The notes beneath the pieces are model-generated. The model ran no database searches, was not told the DNA's origin, and worked only from the letters and a program-made list of their open reading frames with translations. From Gudongella sp046224405 (GTDB lineage: Bacteria; Bacillota; Clostridia; Tissierellales; Tissierellaceae): a DNA stretch of 64,000 bases. The position numbers and the translations under genes are program-made. Numbering within the stretch: position 1 is the stretch's first letter; each line of letters begins with the position of its first letter. Positions 8,052 to 16,979 of this stretch are shown one piece after another. The stretch lies in contig NZ_JBJXRK010000003.1 in assembly GCF_046224405.1 (NCBI RefSeq), positions 1 through 64,000 of the forward strand, in the 5' to 3' direction.

Positions 8052-9704
8052 ATGAGGAAAATTTTATCATTTGTAATAGGTCTTTGCATGGCTTTGTTTA
8101 TTGGATATACGATTTATAATGATCTAACTGTAGTTAAGGTCAATAATGTTATTGAAAAGGAAGATTTTTTTGTTCTACTGGAAGACATGAAACTTAGGGA
8201 GATACAAGATTACATGTATATTGAGGATCAAATATATTTTTCAGCCTCCTTTATGCAGGAGTATGTAGATCGGGATATGTTTATTGACGAGGCAGAGTCT
8301 GTTGTAATTATAACTGATGGAAATAACGTTGGAAGATTTTATCCGGACAATATGAGTGGTACTATGAATGGCAAGGAAATATTATTGGTATCACCACTTA
8401 AGGCTGTGGAGAAAGTAATATACATACCCTACAATTTACTGAAGGAGATATATCGGGAAAATCTGGAATTTAATTGGAATACCAATTCACTTGTGATTGA
8501 CTTCATGGGATATGATTATATCGAAGGTGAAATTATCGAAGAGACATCAATATATGCAAGTCCACATAATAGGTCAGCATCAATTGGGAAAAGTCTTCCA
8601 AAGGGTGAAAGGGTAGTTATTTTCTCAGAAGAAGGTTCATGGTTTAAAGTAAGAACAAATGAGGGGCTGGTTGGATATGCCAGTGGAGATTCAATTCTTA
8701 TAGAATATGGTAAAAACAGATTCAAAAGAAGTATTGATGTTGAAGATGAATCCTCTTCAATGGAAAAAGAGATTATTAATCTAACATGGGATTATACCTA
8801 TGGACCCATGAGGAATATAGAAACAGTACCGGATATGCAAGGGGTTAATGTTATTGCACCAACATGGTTTGACATTTCAGATGAAGAAGGAAACATATTC
8901 AATAAAGGTAACTTGGATAATTCGATTCTTTATAGAAACGCTGGATATGAAATTTGGCCTGCAGTAACTAACTCATTTGATCCAGAAATGACCAGTATAT
9001 TTCTAAGATCCAGCAAGTCAAGAGAAAAGATAATCAATGATTTGTTGGAGCTTTACAAATATTATCAAGCCGATGGAATCAATATCGATTTCGAAAACAT
9101 ATACTATGAAGACAGGGACTACCTTACACAGTTTGTAAGGGAACTTTATCCGGTTTTTAAATATCATGGCATGACTGTGTCAATGGATGTAACGGCAATA
9201 TCCACAAGCCCGAACTGGTCGATGGTTTATGACAGGGAAAGACTTCAACAATCTCTGGATTATGTTGTTTTAATGGCCTATGATCAACACTGGGCATCAA
9301 GTCCAGTGGCCGGATCCGTAGCAGAGTACTGGTGGGTGGAGGAATCTGTATCAAGGCTGTTGGAACAGGTGCCTCCTGGGAAGCTGGTCTTGGGCATGCC
9401 CTTTTACTCAAGGGTTTGGGATGTGAATAATGATGGCGTTTCCTCTCAAGCTGTAACAATGAAAACTGCTTTGGAATTTATTGATAAGAACGAAATTGAA
9501 ACCGTCTGGGATGAAATTAGCCAACAATACTATGGAGAGATGGTTGTAGGGGAGACCACCAGGAAGATATGGCTTGAAGATAAAAATTCATTGTATTATA
9601 AGGTTTCTCTTGTCCACAAATATAATCTAGCTGGAATTGCTACTTGGAGAAAAGGATTTGAAATACCATCTATATGGGAATCACTAGATGGGTACTTGAA
9701 TTAA
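8052..9704 (+). CDS. SH3-domain plus glycosyl hydrolase family 18 protein, cell-surface
   Basis: 550 residues from ATG 8052. The N-terminus MRKILSFVIGLCMALFIGYT is a membrane anchor or uncleaved signal. A region of about 130 residues resembling the copper-amine-oxidase-N/stalk type follows, then a bacterial SH3 domain (about residues 160-215, with RVVIFSEEGSWFKVRT) and a GH18 domain to the end. The GH18 catalytic motif reads DGINIDFEN near 357-365, with the acid Glu present, and MAYDQHW follows. It resembles YaaH/YdhD-type spore or cell-wall GH18 proteins of Firmicutes, so peptidoglycan or chitin-like sugars are likely targets; the real substrate is unknown. The macro-domain gene follows after 13 bases. 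Confidence 0.85.
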   Translation: MRKILSFVIGLCMALFIGYTIYNDLTVVKVNNVIEKEDFFVLLEDMKLREIQDYMYIEDQIYFSASFMQEYVDRDMFIDEAESVVIITDGNNVGRFYPDNMSGTMNGKEILLVSPLKAVEKVIYIPYNLLKEIYRENLEFNWNTNSLVIDFMGYDYIEGEIIEETSIYASPHNRSASIGKSLPKGERVVIFSEEGSWFKVRTNEGLVGYASGDSILIEYGKNRFKRSIDVEDESSSMEKEIINLTWDYTYGPMRNIETVPDMQGVNVIAPTWFDISDEEGNIFNKGNLDNSILYRNAGYEIWPAVTNSFDPEMTSIFLRSSKSREKIINDLLELYKYYQADGINIDFENIYYEDRDYLTQFVRELYPVFKYHGMTVSMDVTAISTSPNWSMVYDRERLQQSLDYVVLMAYDQHWASSPVAGSVAEYWWVEESVSRLLEQVPPGKLVLGMPFYSRVWDVNNDGVSSQAVTMKTALEFIDKNEIETVWDEISQQYYGEMVVGETTRKIWLEDKNSLYYKVSLVHKYNLAGIATWRKGFEIPSIWESLDGYLN

Positions 9705-9717
9705 AGGGGGATTTCAT

Positions 9718-10242
9718 ATGAAGTTTGGGGGAATTGATATCATCATCAAAAAAGGTGATATAACTGAGGAAAAAGTGGATGGAATTGTAAATGCAGCAAA
9801 CAACACACTTCTTGGAGGAGGTGGAGTAGATGGTGCAATTCACAGGAAAGGTGGGCAATCGATACTAGAACAGTGCAAGAAACATTCTGGCTGCCCGACT
9901 GGAGAGGCCAGAATCACAACAGCAGGGAATCTACCTTGTAAATATGTGATTCATGCTGTTGGACCAATATACGGAAGAAAGGATGGAATGGAAGAGAAGC
10001 TTTTATATAATGCATATTATAACTCATTAAAACTAGCAGATGAGTATGGTCTGAAATCACTTTCTTTTCCGTCCATTTCAACAGGTGCTTACGGATACCC
10101 AATCAAGGAGGCAGTGAAGATTGTCAAAAAGGCATTGAAAGACTTTTCAAACCGAAATTCATCACTTGAGGAAGTCAGTTTGGTCTTGTTTAACGAAGAC
10201 GATCTTAAGGTCTATGAAAATTATTTCAACTCGTCCTTATAA
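9718..10242 (+). CDS. macro domain protein, ADP-ribose/O-acetyl-ADP-ribose hydrolase type
   Basis: 174 residues, nearly the whole of which is one macro domain. Diagnostic motifs are VDGIVNAANNTLLGGGGVDG (residues about 19-38), the TGEAR segment, the CKYVIHAVGP strand and SISTGAYGYP. The MacroD/YmdB-type residues (Asn-Asn-Gly-Gly-Gly-Asp) are present, so removal of ADP-ribose from protein or deacetylation of O-acetyl-ADP-ribose is the expected activity. AAAGGGGGATTTCAT precedes ATG. It follows the GH18 gene closely, but I see no functional link. Confidence 0.9.
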   Translation: MKFGGIDIIIKKGDITEEKVDGIVNAANNTLLGGGGVDGAIHRKGGQSILEQCKKHSGCPTGEARITTAGNLPCKYVIHAVGPIYGRKDGMEEKLLYNAYYNSLKLADEYGLKSLSFPSISTGAYGYPIKEAVKIVKKALKDFSNRNSSLEEVSLVLFNEDDLKVYENYFNSSL

Positions 10243-10297
10243 TTTGGATATATAGTTCCAATCAATCAAATATTAAGATAATGCAACATTTGTTTGG

Positions 10298-10326
10298 TTG
10301 ACATAAGTTTTTCTATGTTATATTAT
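10298..10326 (+). promoter_or_regulatory. sigma-A promoter for the phospholipase C-like gene
   Basis: TTGACA (10298-10303), a 17-base spacer and TATTAT (10321-10326). Transcription would start about 10333, some 25 bases before the coding sequence. Confidence 0.8.
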
Positions 10327-10357
10327 CAAAGAAGTTGGAAAAACTGGAGAAAAGGGA

Positions 10358-11002
10358 GTGTTTAAAATTTTCGCAGATACTCATAAGATAATTGCCTCCA
10401 AGGTATACGACAATGTTCTTGAACATTATGATATTGAGCTGGATAAGGACAAGCTGCTCTGGGGATCAATCGCACCAGACATTTTACCTAAATACAAGCT
10501 TATTAGACACTATAGAGATGAGAGCATCAACTATGTTGCATTGGAGATAATGAAAATAATTTTTGTAAGCAGATATATTGATTTCAATAAGATAACAGAT
10601 CCAATAGCCATCAAGATTCTCAGCAGAAAAATTGGGGTGGTATCTCACTATCTTTCTGATTATGTGTGTTTACCGCATGCTAAAAGGTGGACATTCAACG
10701 GATCAATGGTTAAGCATATAAGATATGAATCAAAACTGAATGATTATGCACCCAATCATACGTTTAAGAAAAATGTCATAACTGTGAATGATCTTGATAT
10801 ATATAATGAGAATCCAATTAGCCTTCATTCCACAATTAAGAAATATATTGAGGACGTTGTTGAGGATTACTTCCAGAACAAGGGCTTTAAGAATGATCTT
10901 GATTTTGCATTATCATTAAATCTCAAGATAACCTATTTCATCCTTGATGTTATAAAAGATTACTCTGAAGAAATCCATGAAGTATTTGCAATGGAAATAT
11001 AG
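10358..11002 (+). CDS. zinc-dependent phospholipase C-like protein
   Basis: 214 residues. The N-terminus ADTHKIIASKVYDN, then LLWGSIAPDILP, GVVSHYLSDYVCLPHA and HIRYESKLNDY give the spaced His/Asp ligands of the zinc-dependent phospholipase C family (PF00882). Unlike secreted clostridial alpha-toxin it has no signal peptide and no C2 domain, so it is probably a cytosolic phosphohydrolase or lipase of unknown substrate; this form is common in Clostridia. The start is GTG 10358; the purine-rich TGGAGAAAAGGGA just before it makes this start plausible but not certain. It has its own promoter. Confidence 0.8.
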   Translation: MFKIFADTHKIIASKVYDNVLEHYDIELDKDKLLWGSIAPDILPKYKLIRHYRDESINYVALEIMKIIFVSRYIDFNKITDPIAIKILSRKIGVVSHYLSDYVCLPHAKRWTFNGSMVKHIRYESKLNDYAPNHTFKKNVITVNDLDIYNENPISLHSTIKKYIEDVVEDYFQNKGFKNDLDFALSLNLKITYFILDVIKDYSEEIHEVFAMEI

Positions 11003-11018
11003 AAATAATAAATAACTA

Positions 11019-11047
11019 TTGACAAGCATAAGTTTAAATTATATACT
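11019..11047 (+). promoter_or_regulatory. sigma-A promoter of the T-box/asnA unit
   Basis: TTGACA (11019-11024), 17-base spacer, TATACT (11042-11047). Transcription is expected to start near 11054, at the beginning of the T-box leader. Confidence 0.85.
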
Positions 11048-11059
11048 AACAAATAAGTT

Positions 11060-11325
11060 AATACACTACAGTGAAGGGAAGAGTAGTGCAGGAAATAAGT
11101 TTTAGCGATTCAGGGACGGTGGGAGCCTGATACGAAAGCTTGCATGAAGAACAGCCCGGAGTATCTGATCGAAAGACATTGTCAAGTAGACTCAGACGGT
11201 ATAGCCCGTTACAAGCTATGACGTATCGATTAATTTCTGTACGGAATGAGTGAGCATTATTGCTAATTTAGGTGGTACCGCGAAAGTAACCTTTCGTCCT
11301 TTATATGAGGACGGAAGGTTTTTTT
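11060..11325 (+). ncRNA. T-box leader, asparagine specific, upstream of asnA
   Basis: The T-box sequence GGTGGTACCGCG (11271-11282) is followed by a terminator hairpin whose arms lie at 11291-11300 and 11307-11319 with a T run to 11325. Upstream is a structured leader of about 200 bases. In the stem I position where the specifier is expected (codon, A, then a CCCGGAG-like stretch) the codon is AAC at 11150-11152, matching asparagine. Uncharged tRNA-Asn should pair there and with the T-box and prevent termination, so asparagine synthesis is switched on when tRNA-Asn is uncharged. Confidence 0.9.
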
Positions 11326-11355
11326 AATACAAAAAATAATAAGGGAGTGATAAGA

Positions 11356-12345
11356 ATGATGATGGTAAATGGTTTTACAGCTAGAGAAGCGCAAGTTGGA
11401 ATCAAGCAGATCAAAGATTTTTTCGAGAGGAGACTGGCGGATAATCTTAATCTTACCAGAGTGTCTGCACCGTTGTTTGTAAAGCCAGAAACTGGTCTAA
11501 ATGACAATCTCTCCGGAACAGAAAAGGCTGTTTCCTTCCAGATGAGAAAATACCAGCAAAATCTTGAAATAGTACAATCTCTTGCCAAATGGAAAAGAAT
11601 GGCCCTTAAGTGGTATGGATTTGGAAATGGAGAAGGACTTTATACAGATATGAATGCCATTAGACCTGATGAATTTGTTGACAATATACACTCAATATAT
11701 GTTGATCAATGGGATTGGGAAAAGGTAATTCGTGAAGAGGACAGAAACCTGGAGTATCTTAAGGAAGTTGTCATATCCATATATGAGGCTTTCAAGGAAA
11801 CTGAAGATTTCATCAACGCTCAGTATCCTGTTAGATTGTATAAAAAATTGCCTGATGAAATTACCTTTGTAAGTACACAAGAGCTTGAGGACAAATGGCC
11901 TGATGTCACTCCTAAGGAAAGGGAGCATATGATAACGAAGGAGTTGGGAGCTGTTTTCCTTTACAAGATTGGAGCAGCACTCAAGTCAGGCAAACCTCAT
12001 GACCTTAGAGCACCTGATTATGATGACTGGGAGCTGAATGGAGATATACTTTTCTGGAACCCTGCATTGGGTCAAGCTATTGAGCTTTCGAGCATGGGTA
12101 TAAGAGTGGATGAAAAATCCCTGATTAAACAGCTTAAGCTGGCTGATGCAGAAAACAGAATGTCCATGGAATACCATCAAAAGCTATTGGGTGGAGAACT
12201 CCCTTATACAGTTGGTGGAGGTATCGGACAATCCAGAATTTGTATGTACTTTCTTCAGGCTAAGCATATAGGTCAAGTACAGGCATCCGTATGGACTGAA
12301 GATGAAATAATAAGATGTGAGGATGAAGGGATTTTCCTTCTTTAG
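11356..12345 (+). CDS. asnA: aspartate--ammonia ligase (asparagine synthetase A)
   Basis: 329 residues from ATG 11356 (after AAGGGAGTG), the normal AsnA length. It is the class II synthetase-fold enzyme that makes asparagine from aspartate, ammonia and ATP in the cytosol. Diagnostic stretches are TRVSAPLFVKPETGLNDNL, YQQNLEIVQSLAKWKR, RPDEFVDNIHSIYVDQWDWE and GGGIGQSRICM near the C-terminus. The gene is alone behind the Asn T-box leader and ends in a terminator at 12386-12424. Confidence 0.95.
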   Translation: MMMVNGFTAREAQVGIKQIKDFFERRLADNLNLTRVSAPLFVKPETGLNDNLSGTEKAVSFQMRKYQQNLEIVQSLAKWKRMALKWYGFGNGEGLYTDMNAIRPDEFVDNIHSIYVDQWDWEKVIREEDRNLEYLKEVVISIYEAFKETEDFINAQYPVRLYKKLPDEITFVSTQELEDKWPDVTPKEREHMITKELGAVFLYKIGAALKSGKPHDLRAPDYDDWELNGDILFWNPALGQAIELSSMGIRVDEKSLIKQLKLADAENRMSMEYHQKLLGGELPYTVGGGIGQSRICMYFLQAKHIGQVQASVWTEDEIIRCEDEGIFLL

Positions 12346-12385
12346 AACTCCACAACTTAATGTTTAAATGGTTTGGATATGTGTT

Positions 12386-12430
12386 CTTAACAAAAGAGGC
12401 GTTTTTAACGCCTCTTTTGTTAAGATTTTG
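12386..12430 (+). terminator. terminator of asnA
   Basis: Perfect 16-bp stem CTTAACAAAAGAGGCG (12386-12401) with its complement at 12409-12424 and a T-rich loop. A short T run follows. The symmetry would allow it to work from either direction. Confidence 0.8.
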
Positions 12431-12540
12431 TAACAAATCAATCCAATTTTATTAAACAAATGTAGGCCTTTTTATAGTATAATAGAAAATACCGCCATCC
12501 ATATTTCAAGGTGGAAAATTCTTAAGGAGGGATGCTATAG

Positions 12541-13275
12541 ATGGCTTTATCTAATGACACATTTTATGATCTATACGAAGGATTAAAGCACAATTTTCTA
12601 TTTAAGAATGACCTCAATAGCATACATATCCTTTTGAACTTGTACGATATTGAAGACAATATCAGAAATATTTTTCCGAAATACGTATCCATAAAATACC
12701 TAAGAAATCACATATCAAGAATTCTTAAAAACAGACGTGGAAACCAACTTATAGCAATGAACCTTGGGGAGCTGATTCATGAGGATATCAACAGACTTGA
12801 GCTACTCCTATATCTGGAAGGCTACAAGGGTGGGTTTGTTAATATAAAGGAAGCAAATAGACTTGAAGACCTAACTGTTAAAACCTATTCAATAAACGAG
12901 TTGTATTACCAGAAATATCTTTTTCATTTCGATACTTTCACTGAACCGATTCAGGAGCTTCGTGATGAGATATTTGCCAATCTTGAGAAGGATGAGGAAT
13001 CCAGTAATCATCTTCACAATCTCATAGGCAGATACTGTGAGAAGGTGATTAGAAACAAGATATTCAGCCTAAATAGATATCTTGATAAACAGCTCACCAT
13101 AGACTATGAATCATCCTCTGCAAATATAACTGAAGATGAGACTCTGCTGACTATGGATGACCTTACCAATGTCTACAATGAAGTCATTAAAATAATGTCT
13201 AGAAATGGAATGAGATTATACAAGGATGCCTACTGGAATGGTTTAAATGACAGGGTTCTAAAAAGATACCGCTAG
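12541..13275 (+). CDS. conserved-looking protein of unknown function
   Basis: 244 residues, AAGGAGGGATGCTATAG before ATG. I do not recognise the family. It is rich in Leu, Asn, Asp and Glu and predicted mostly helical, with no signal peptide, no membrane segment and no Cys cluster (only one Cys). Runs such as YLRNHISRILKNRRGNQ and YCEKVIRNKIFSLNRYLDKQ look like nucleic-acid or protein-contact helices, but that is impression only. It stands alone between two terminators (12386-12424 and 13301-13331), directly before ruvCAB, so it is a single-gene unit. Confidence 0.75.
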   Translation: MALSNDTFYDLYEGLKHNFLFKNDLNSIHILLNLYDIEDNIRNIFPKYVSIKYLRNHISRILKNRRGNQLIAMNLGELIHEDINRLELLLYLEGYKGGFVNIKEANRLEDLTVKTYSINELYYQKYLFHFDTFTEPIQELRDEIFANLEKDEESSNHLHNLIGRYCEKVIRNKIFSLNRYLDKQLTIDYESSSANITEDETLLTMDDLTNVYNEVIKIMSRNGMRLYKDAYWNGLNDRVLKRYR

Positions 13276-13300
13276 AGCAATCATTAATAATAATAATATC

Positions 13301-13337
13301 ACCCTCTGACTTTTTATTGTCAGAGGGTTTTAATTTC
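13301..13337 (+). terminator. terminator between the unknown gene and ruvC
   Basis: Perfect 10-bp stem ACCCTCTGAC/GTCAGAGGGT (13301-13310 and 13319-13328) with an 8-base loop, followed by TTTTAATTT. Confidence 0.85.
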
Positions 13338-13402
13338 CAGTTTAGCTTTACATTGATTATATGGTACAATAGATGAAGGATTAATGTGGAAAGAGGTGAC
13401 AT

Positions 13403-13897
13403 ATGATAATTTTAGGGGTAGACCCGGGGATAGCCACAGTTGGTTACGGTGTGGTGGAATTAGTTGGAAACAAATATAGGGTCATTGATTATGGAGCCAT
13501 TCTTACTCCTTCTGATCAGCTATTTCCAGATAGATTGAAATCTGTATATAACCAGCTTAATGATATTATTATAAGATATAGACCAGATGAGCTGGCAATT
13601 GAGGAGCTATTTTTCAACAAGAATGTTAAAACAGCCATTAAGGTTGGTCATGCACGTGGCGTTGAGATCCTTGCAGCAGTTAATCACGATCTCGAGGTAT
13701 ATGAGTATACACCTCTTCAGGTAAAACAGGCCGTGGTTGGATATGGGAGAGCTGAGAAAAGGCAGGTTCAGGAAATGGTAAAGATTCTACTGAATCTGGA
13801 TAAGATTCCAAAACCAGATGATGTTGCAGATGCTTTAGCAGTGGCAATATGTCATGGTAGCTCCTTGAAATTCAAGGAATCATTTAAAATGAGATAA
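13403..13897 (+). CDS. ruvC: Holliday junction resolvase RuvC
   Basis: 164 residues, RNase H-fold endonuclease that cuts Holliday junctions moved by RuvAB. Active-site acidic residues are visible: Asp in ILGVDPGIATVGYG (residue 6), Glu in LAIEELFF, and the C-terminal pair in PDDVADALAVAICHG. GAAAGAGGTG precedes ATG. The ruvC-ruvA-ruvB order with short gaps is the usual one outside Bacillus. Confidence 0.95.
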   Translation: MIILGVDPGIATVGYGVVELVGNKYRVIDYGAILTPSDQLFPDRLKSVYNQLNDIIIRYRPDELAIEELFFNKNVKTAIKVGHARGVEILAAVNHDLEVYEYTPLQVKQAVVGYGRAEKRQVQEMVKILLNLDKIPKPDDVADALAVAICHGSSLKFKESFKMR

Positions 13898-13909
13898 GTA
13901 GGTGGATCT

Positions 13910-14494
13910 ATGATTGATTACATAATTGGTAAGATAAGCTATATAGGTGAGGACTATTTTCTTCTGGAAAATCAGGGGATGGGATTTCGAATAAACACTT
14001 CCAGCAACACCCTCATGCAGCTAATAAAAGGTGAGGAAAAGCAGCATGTATTTACGGATCTTATCGTAAGGGAAGATTCCATGAGCCTTTATGGATTTGT
14101 TAGTGAAGATGAAATGAGGATGTTCAAACTTCTGCTGACAGTCTCTAAAATTGGTCCAAAGGTAGCGTGTGGAATACTATCAACACTTAGACCTGTTCAG
14201 ATCCAAAAAGCCATAATGCTAAAGGATGTCACAACCCTGTGTAAAGGTCCTGGTGTAGGTAAAAAGACCGCTGAAAGGATAGTGCTTGAGTTGAAGGATA
14301 AAGTCAAGGGTGGATTCACAGAGGATGAATCCTTCAATGAACTGATTGAGCCAATGGACAATGAAGCAATCGAGGCTCTGGTTGCCCTGGGATATAGTAG
14401 ATACGAGGCTCAGAAGGCATTCCAGGGTACTGACCTAACTGGGATGACTGTTGAGGATATTATAAAGCTGGGACTAAGGAAGTTATCACGATAA
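13910..14494 (+). CDS. ruvA: Holliday junction branch migration protein RuvA
   Basis: 194 residues, the normal size. The N-terminal OB-fold domain (residues 1-62, MIDYIIGKISYIGEDYFLLE) is followed by two helix-hairpin-helix motifs (ISKIGPKVACGIL-like and CKGPGVGKKTAERIVLELKDK) and a small C-terminal RuvB-binding domain (EAIEALVALGYSRYEAQKA). It forms the tetramer that holds the four-way junction for RuvB. It is 12 bases downstream of ruvC. Confidence 0.95.
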   Translation: MIDYIIGKISYIGEDYFLLENQGMGFRINTSSNTLMQLIKGEEKQHVFTDLIVREDSMSLYGFVSEDEMRMFKLLLTVSKIGPKVACGILSTLRPVQIQKAIMLKDVTTLCKGPGVGKKTAERIVLELKDKVKGGFTEDESFNELIEPMDNEAIEALVALGYSRYEAQKAFQGTDLTGMTVEDIIKLGLRKLSR

Positions 14495-14547
14495 ATATCA
14501 AGTGCTGTTAGCTATAACAAATCAAATATATAATGGGAGAAATATTT

Positions 14548-15561
14548 ATGGATGAAGGAAGAGATAGAATAGTTGCCAGGAATATGAACATGGATGATAC
14601 AGAGACTGAAGCGACACTTAGACCCAAGTGGCTTAGGGAATACATAGGACAGGACAAAGCCAAGGAAAAGCTGAAGATATTTATCCAAGCAGCTAGGGGT
14701 AGAAGTGAATCCCTGGATCATGTTCTACTTTATGGACCTCCAGGACTTGGAAAAACGACATTGGCAAATATTATTGCAAATGAGATGGGAGTGAATATCA
14801 GAGTGACATCCGGTCCAGCTATCGAGAGACCTGGAGATCTTGCGAGCATTCTGACCAACCTCTCTGATGATGATGTATTGTTTATAGATGAAATTCATCG
14901 GATAAACAGGACCGTTGAGGAGGTGCTTTATCCTGCCATGGAGGACTTTGCGCTGGACATTATAATAGGAAAAGGTCCATCAGCAAGATCAGTCAGGCTA
15001 GACCTATCCAAATTCACCTTGATTGGTGCAACAACTAGAGCTGGTCTGCTTACATCGCCATTAAGGGATAGGTTTGGTGTGATGCTTAATCTTGATTTAT
15101 ACAATCCTGATAACCTGACTGAAATTGTCACCAGATCTGCAAAGATACTTAATATTGACATTGAACCAATGGGTGCCTATGAAATAGCCAAAAGATCTAG
15201 AGGTACACCTAGAATCGCCAACAGGCTTCTTAAAAGAGTAAGGGACTATGCACAGGTGGTTGAAAACGGTGTAATAACGGAGGAAATAGCCAAAAAGGGT
15301 CTCATGGTTCTCGAAGTGGATAGGCTTGGACTTGATGCAGTTGACAGAAAGCTTATTTTAACATTAATTGAGAACTTTAAGGGAGGGCCGGTTGGAGTGG
15401 ATACACTTGCAGCTGCCACCGGTGAAGAAAGAGGCACAATTGAGGATGTGTATGAGCCATATCTGCTACAAATGGGATTCCTGAGCAGGACACCAAGAGG
15501 GAGAATGGTTACTGAAAAGGCCTACAGGCATTTCAATATACCTCTTCCTGCAGAAAAATAA
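14548..15561 (+). CDS. ruvB: Holliday junction DNA helicase RuvB
   Basis: 337 residues from ATG 14548; an upstream in-frame ATG at 14533 overlaps the likely ribosome site GGGAGAA, so the shorter start is preferred. AAA+ motor: Walker A GPPGLGKTT, Walker B FIDEIHRI, sensor GATTRAG, arginine finger SPLRDRF, and a C-terminal winged-helix domain ending with GFLSRTPRGRMVTEKAY. It drives branch migration with RuvA. The 38 bases from ruvA hold no gene. Confidence 0.95.
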   Translation: MDEGRDRIVARNMNMDDTETEATLRPKWLREYIGQDKAKEKLKIFIQAARGRSESLDHVLLYGPPGLGKTTLANIIANEMGVNIRVTSGPAIERPGDLASILTNLSDDDVLFIDEIHRINRTVEEVLYPAMEDFALDIIIGKGPSARSVRLDLSKFTLIGATTRAGLLTSPLRDRFGVMLNLDLYNPDNLTEIVTRSAKILNIDIEPMGAYEIAKRSRGTPRIANRLLKRVRDYAQVVENGVITEEIAKKGLMVLEVDRLGLDAVDRKLILTLIENFKGGPVGVDTLAAATGEERGTIEDVYEPYLLQMGFLSRTPRGRMVTEKAYRHFNIPLPAEK

Positions 15562-15583
15562 TAACATAAGGCTGGTGTGTGAT

Positions 15584-16963
15584 ATGAAAAGAAGGTTAAT
15601 TATTGTAATTGCTTTAATAATGATAATAATACCAACTATTTCCCTTGGAAGGGTTGAGGAGGATTTGAACTATTTTGATGTAAAGATTGGCAGAACCTAT
15701 GCTGCTCTTGAAAGGGTGAGGGTTTCAACAGAAGGTGTGATGGCAATCTATCAGAAAAATGAAAAGGGTGATTCATTGATGGAGCTGCCTGGAAAGGCAA
15801 TGTACATAAGCTTGAGCCTAGGCAGATATGACGAGATAGATGTATATGATGATTCGAACACCTATGTTGCAACATTGCCAGCCAATGGAACGGTTCTGTT
15901 TGGGACTGAGAGTGGGAGCGAAGGTATGATGAGCGTAGATGGTAAAAAATACAGGGGATACATCACGTTTATAGGTAACAGAAACGGCCTGTATGTTATA
16001 AACCATGTTGATATTGAGAGCTATCTCTATGGGGTTGTTCCCAAGGAAATACCTTCCTTAAGCAGTGAGGAGGCTCTCAAGGCTCAGGCTATAGCAGCCA
16101 GGAGCTATGCCTACTCGACCATGAACAAACACATTAACGAGGGCTACAATATCTGTGATACAACACATTGCCAGGTATATGGCGGATATGATGCCGAGCA
16201 ACCAACTACCAACAGAGCAGTGGATAATACAATGGCCTTAGTGGCTCAATACAATGGTAGTGTTGCAAGTACGGTATTTCATTCTTCTTCTGGCGGACAC
16301 ACTGAAAGCAGTGAAAACGTTTGGGGAGGGAGGGTGCCCTATCTGGTAGCTGTGGAAGACCCATATTCCTTGAACACCATTAATAGCAACTGGGAAGTCA
16401 CAATTGATTCTGACAGCTTAAGTAAGAAGCTTTTGGCTGGAGGCATTGATATAGGGGATATCAGAAGCATTGACATTGCAGAGAAAACTGAATCCGGGAG
16501 GGTCATGGAGCTGGTACTAAATGGTTCAAATGGAAATGCTGAGATATCCGGCGAGAGATTCAGAAGTTTGATAGGAACTACTACCATCAAGAGTACACTT
16601 TTTTCTGTGGAAGGCAATTCAGTTTCCGGAGGTAGTAATAGTTCAATAATCTATGCAGCCTCTGAAAGAAGAATTGGGATGCTTGAAGGTGATAGGGGTT
16701 CGTTAAGCATAATTTCTGATTATGGGAGGATAAGATCCTATAGTGATGAATCAATAACAGTAATTGGAGATAGTGGGGTATTTACCTATAAAACTCCGGA
16801 TACTATTGACATATCAAGGGGAAGTGTTGTAATATCTGGAAGGGGTTTCGGACACGGAATTGGGATGAGTCAATATGGAGCCATTGAAATGGCAAAGCAG
16901 GGCTTTGATTTTGAAGAAATACTTGAGCATTATTATACAGGGATAGAAATAACCAAATATTAG
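15584..16963 (+). CDS. spoIID: SpoIID/LytB-family protein (stage II sporulation protein D-like)
   Basis: 459 residues from ATG 15584, with a signal or anchor segment RLIIVIALIMIIIPTISLG. The SpoIID domain lies at about 140-290: YGVVPKEIPSLSSEEALKAQ, AIAARSYAYS and VFHSSSGGHTES. The C-terminus has GRGFGHGIGMSQYGA, typical of the family. SpoIID is a lytic transglycosylase acting with SpoIIP in forespore engulfment, while the family also has vegetative LytB members. At this site after ruvB the gene is known in several Clostridia. The presence of a sporulation-type protein suggests, but does not prove, a spore former. Confidence 0.85.
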   Translation: MKRRLIIVIALIMIIIPTISLGRVEEDLNYFDVKIGRTYAALERVRVSTEGVMAIYQKNEKGDSLMELPGKAMYISLSLGRYDEIDVYDDSNTYVATLPANGTVLFGTESGSEGMMSVDGKKYRGYITFIGNRNGLYVINHVDIESYLYGVVPKEIPSLSSEEALKAQAIAARSYAYSTMNKHINEGYNICDTTHCQVYGGYDAEQPTTNRAVDNTMALVAQYNGSVASTVFHSSSGGHTESSENVWGGRVPYLVAVEDPYSLNTINSNWEVTIDSDSLSKKLLAGGIDIGDIRSIDIAEKTESGRVMELVLNGSNGNAEISGERFRSLIGTTTIKSTLFSVEGNSVSGGSNSSIIYAASERRIGMLEGDRGSLSIISDYGRIRSYSDESITVIGDSGVFTYKTPDTIDISRGSVVISGRGFGHGIGMSQYGAIEMAKQGFDFEEILEHYYTGIEITKY

Positions 16964-16979
16964 ATTAAGGAAGTTGAAA

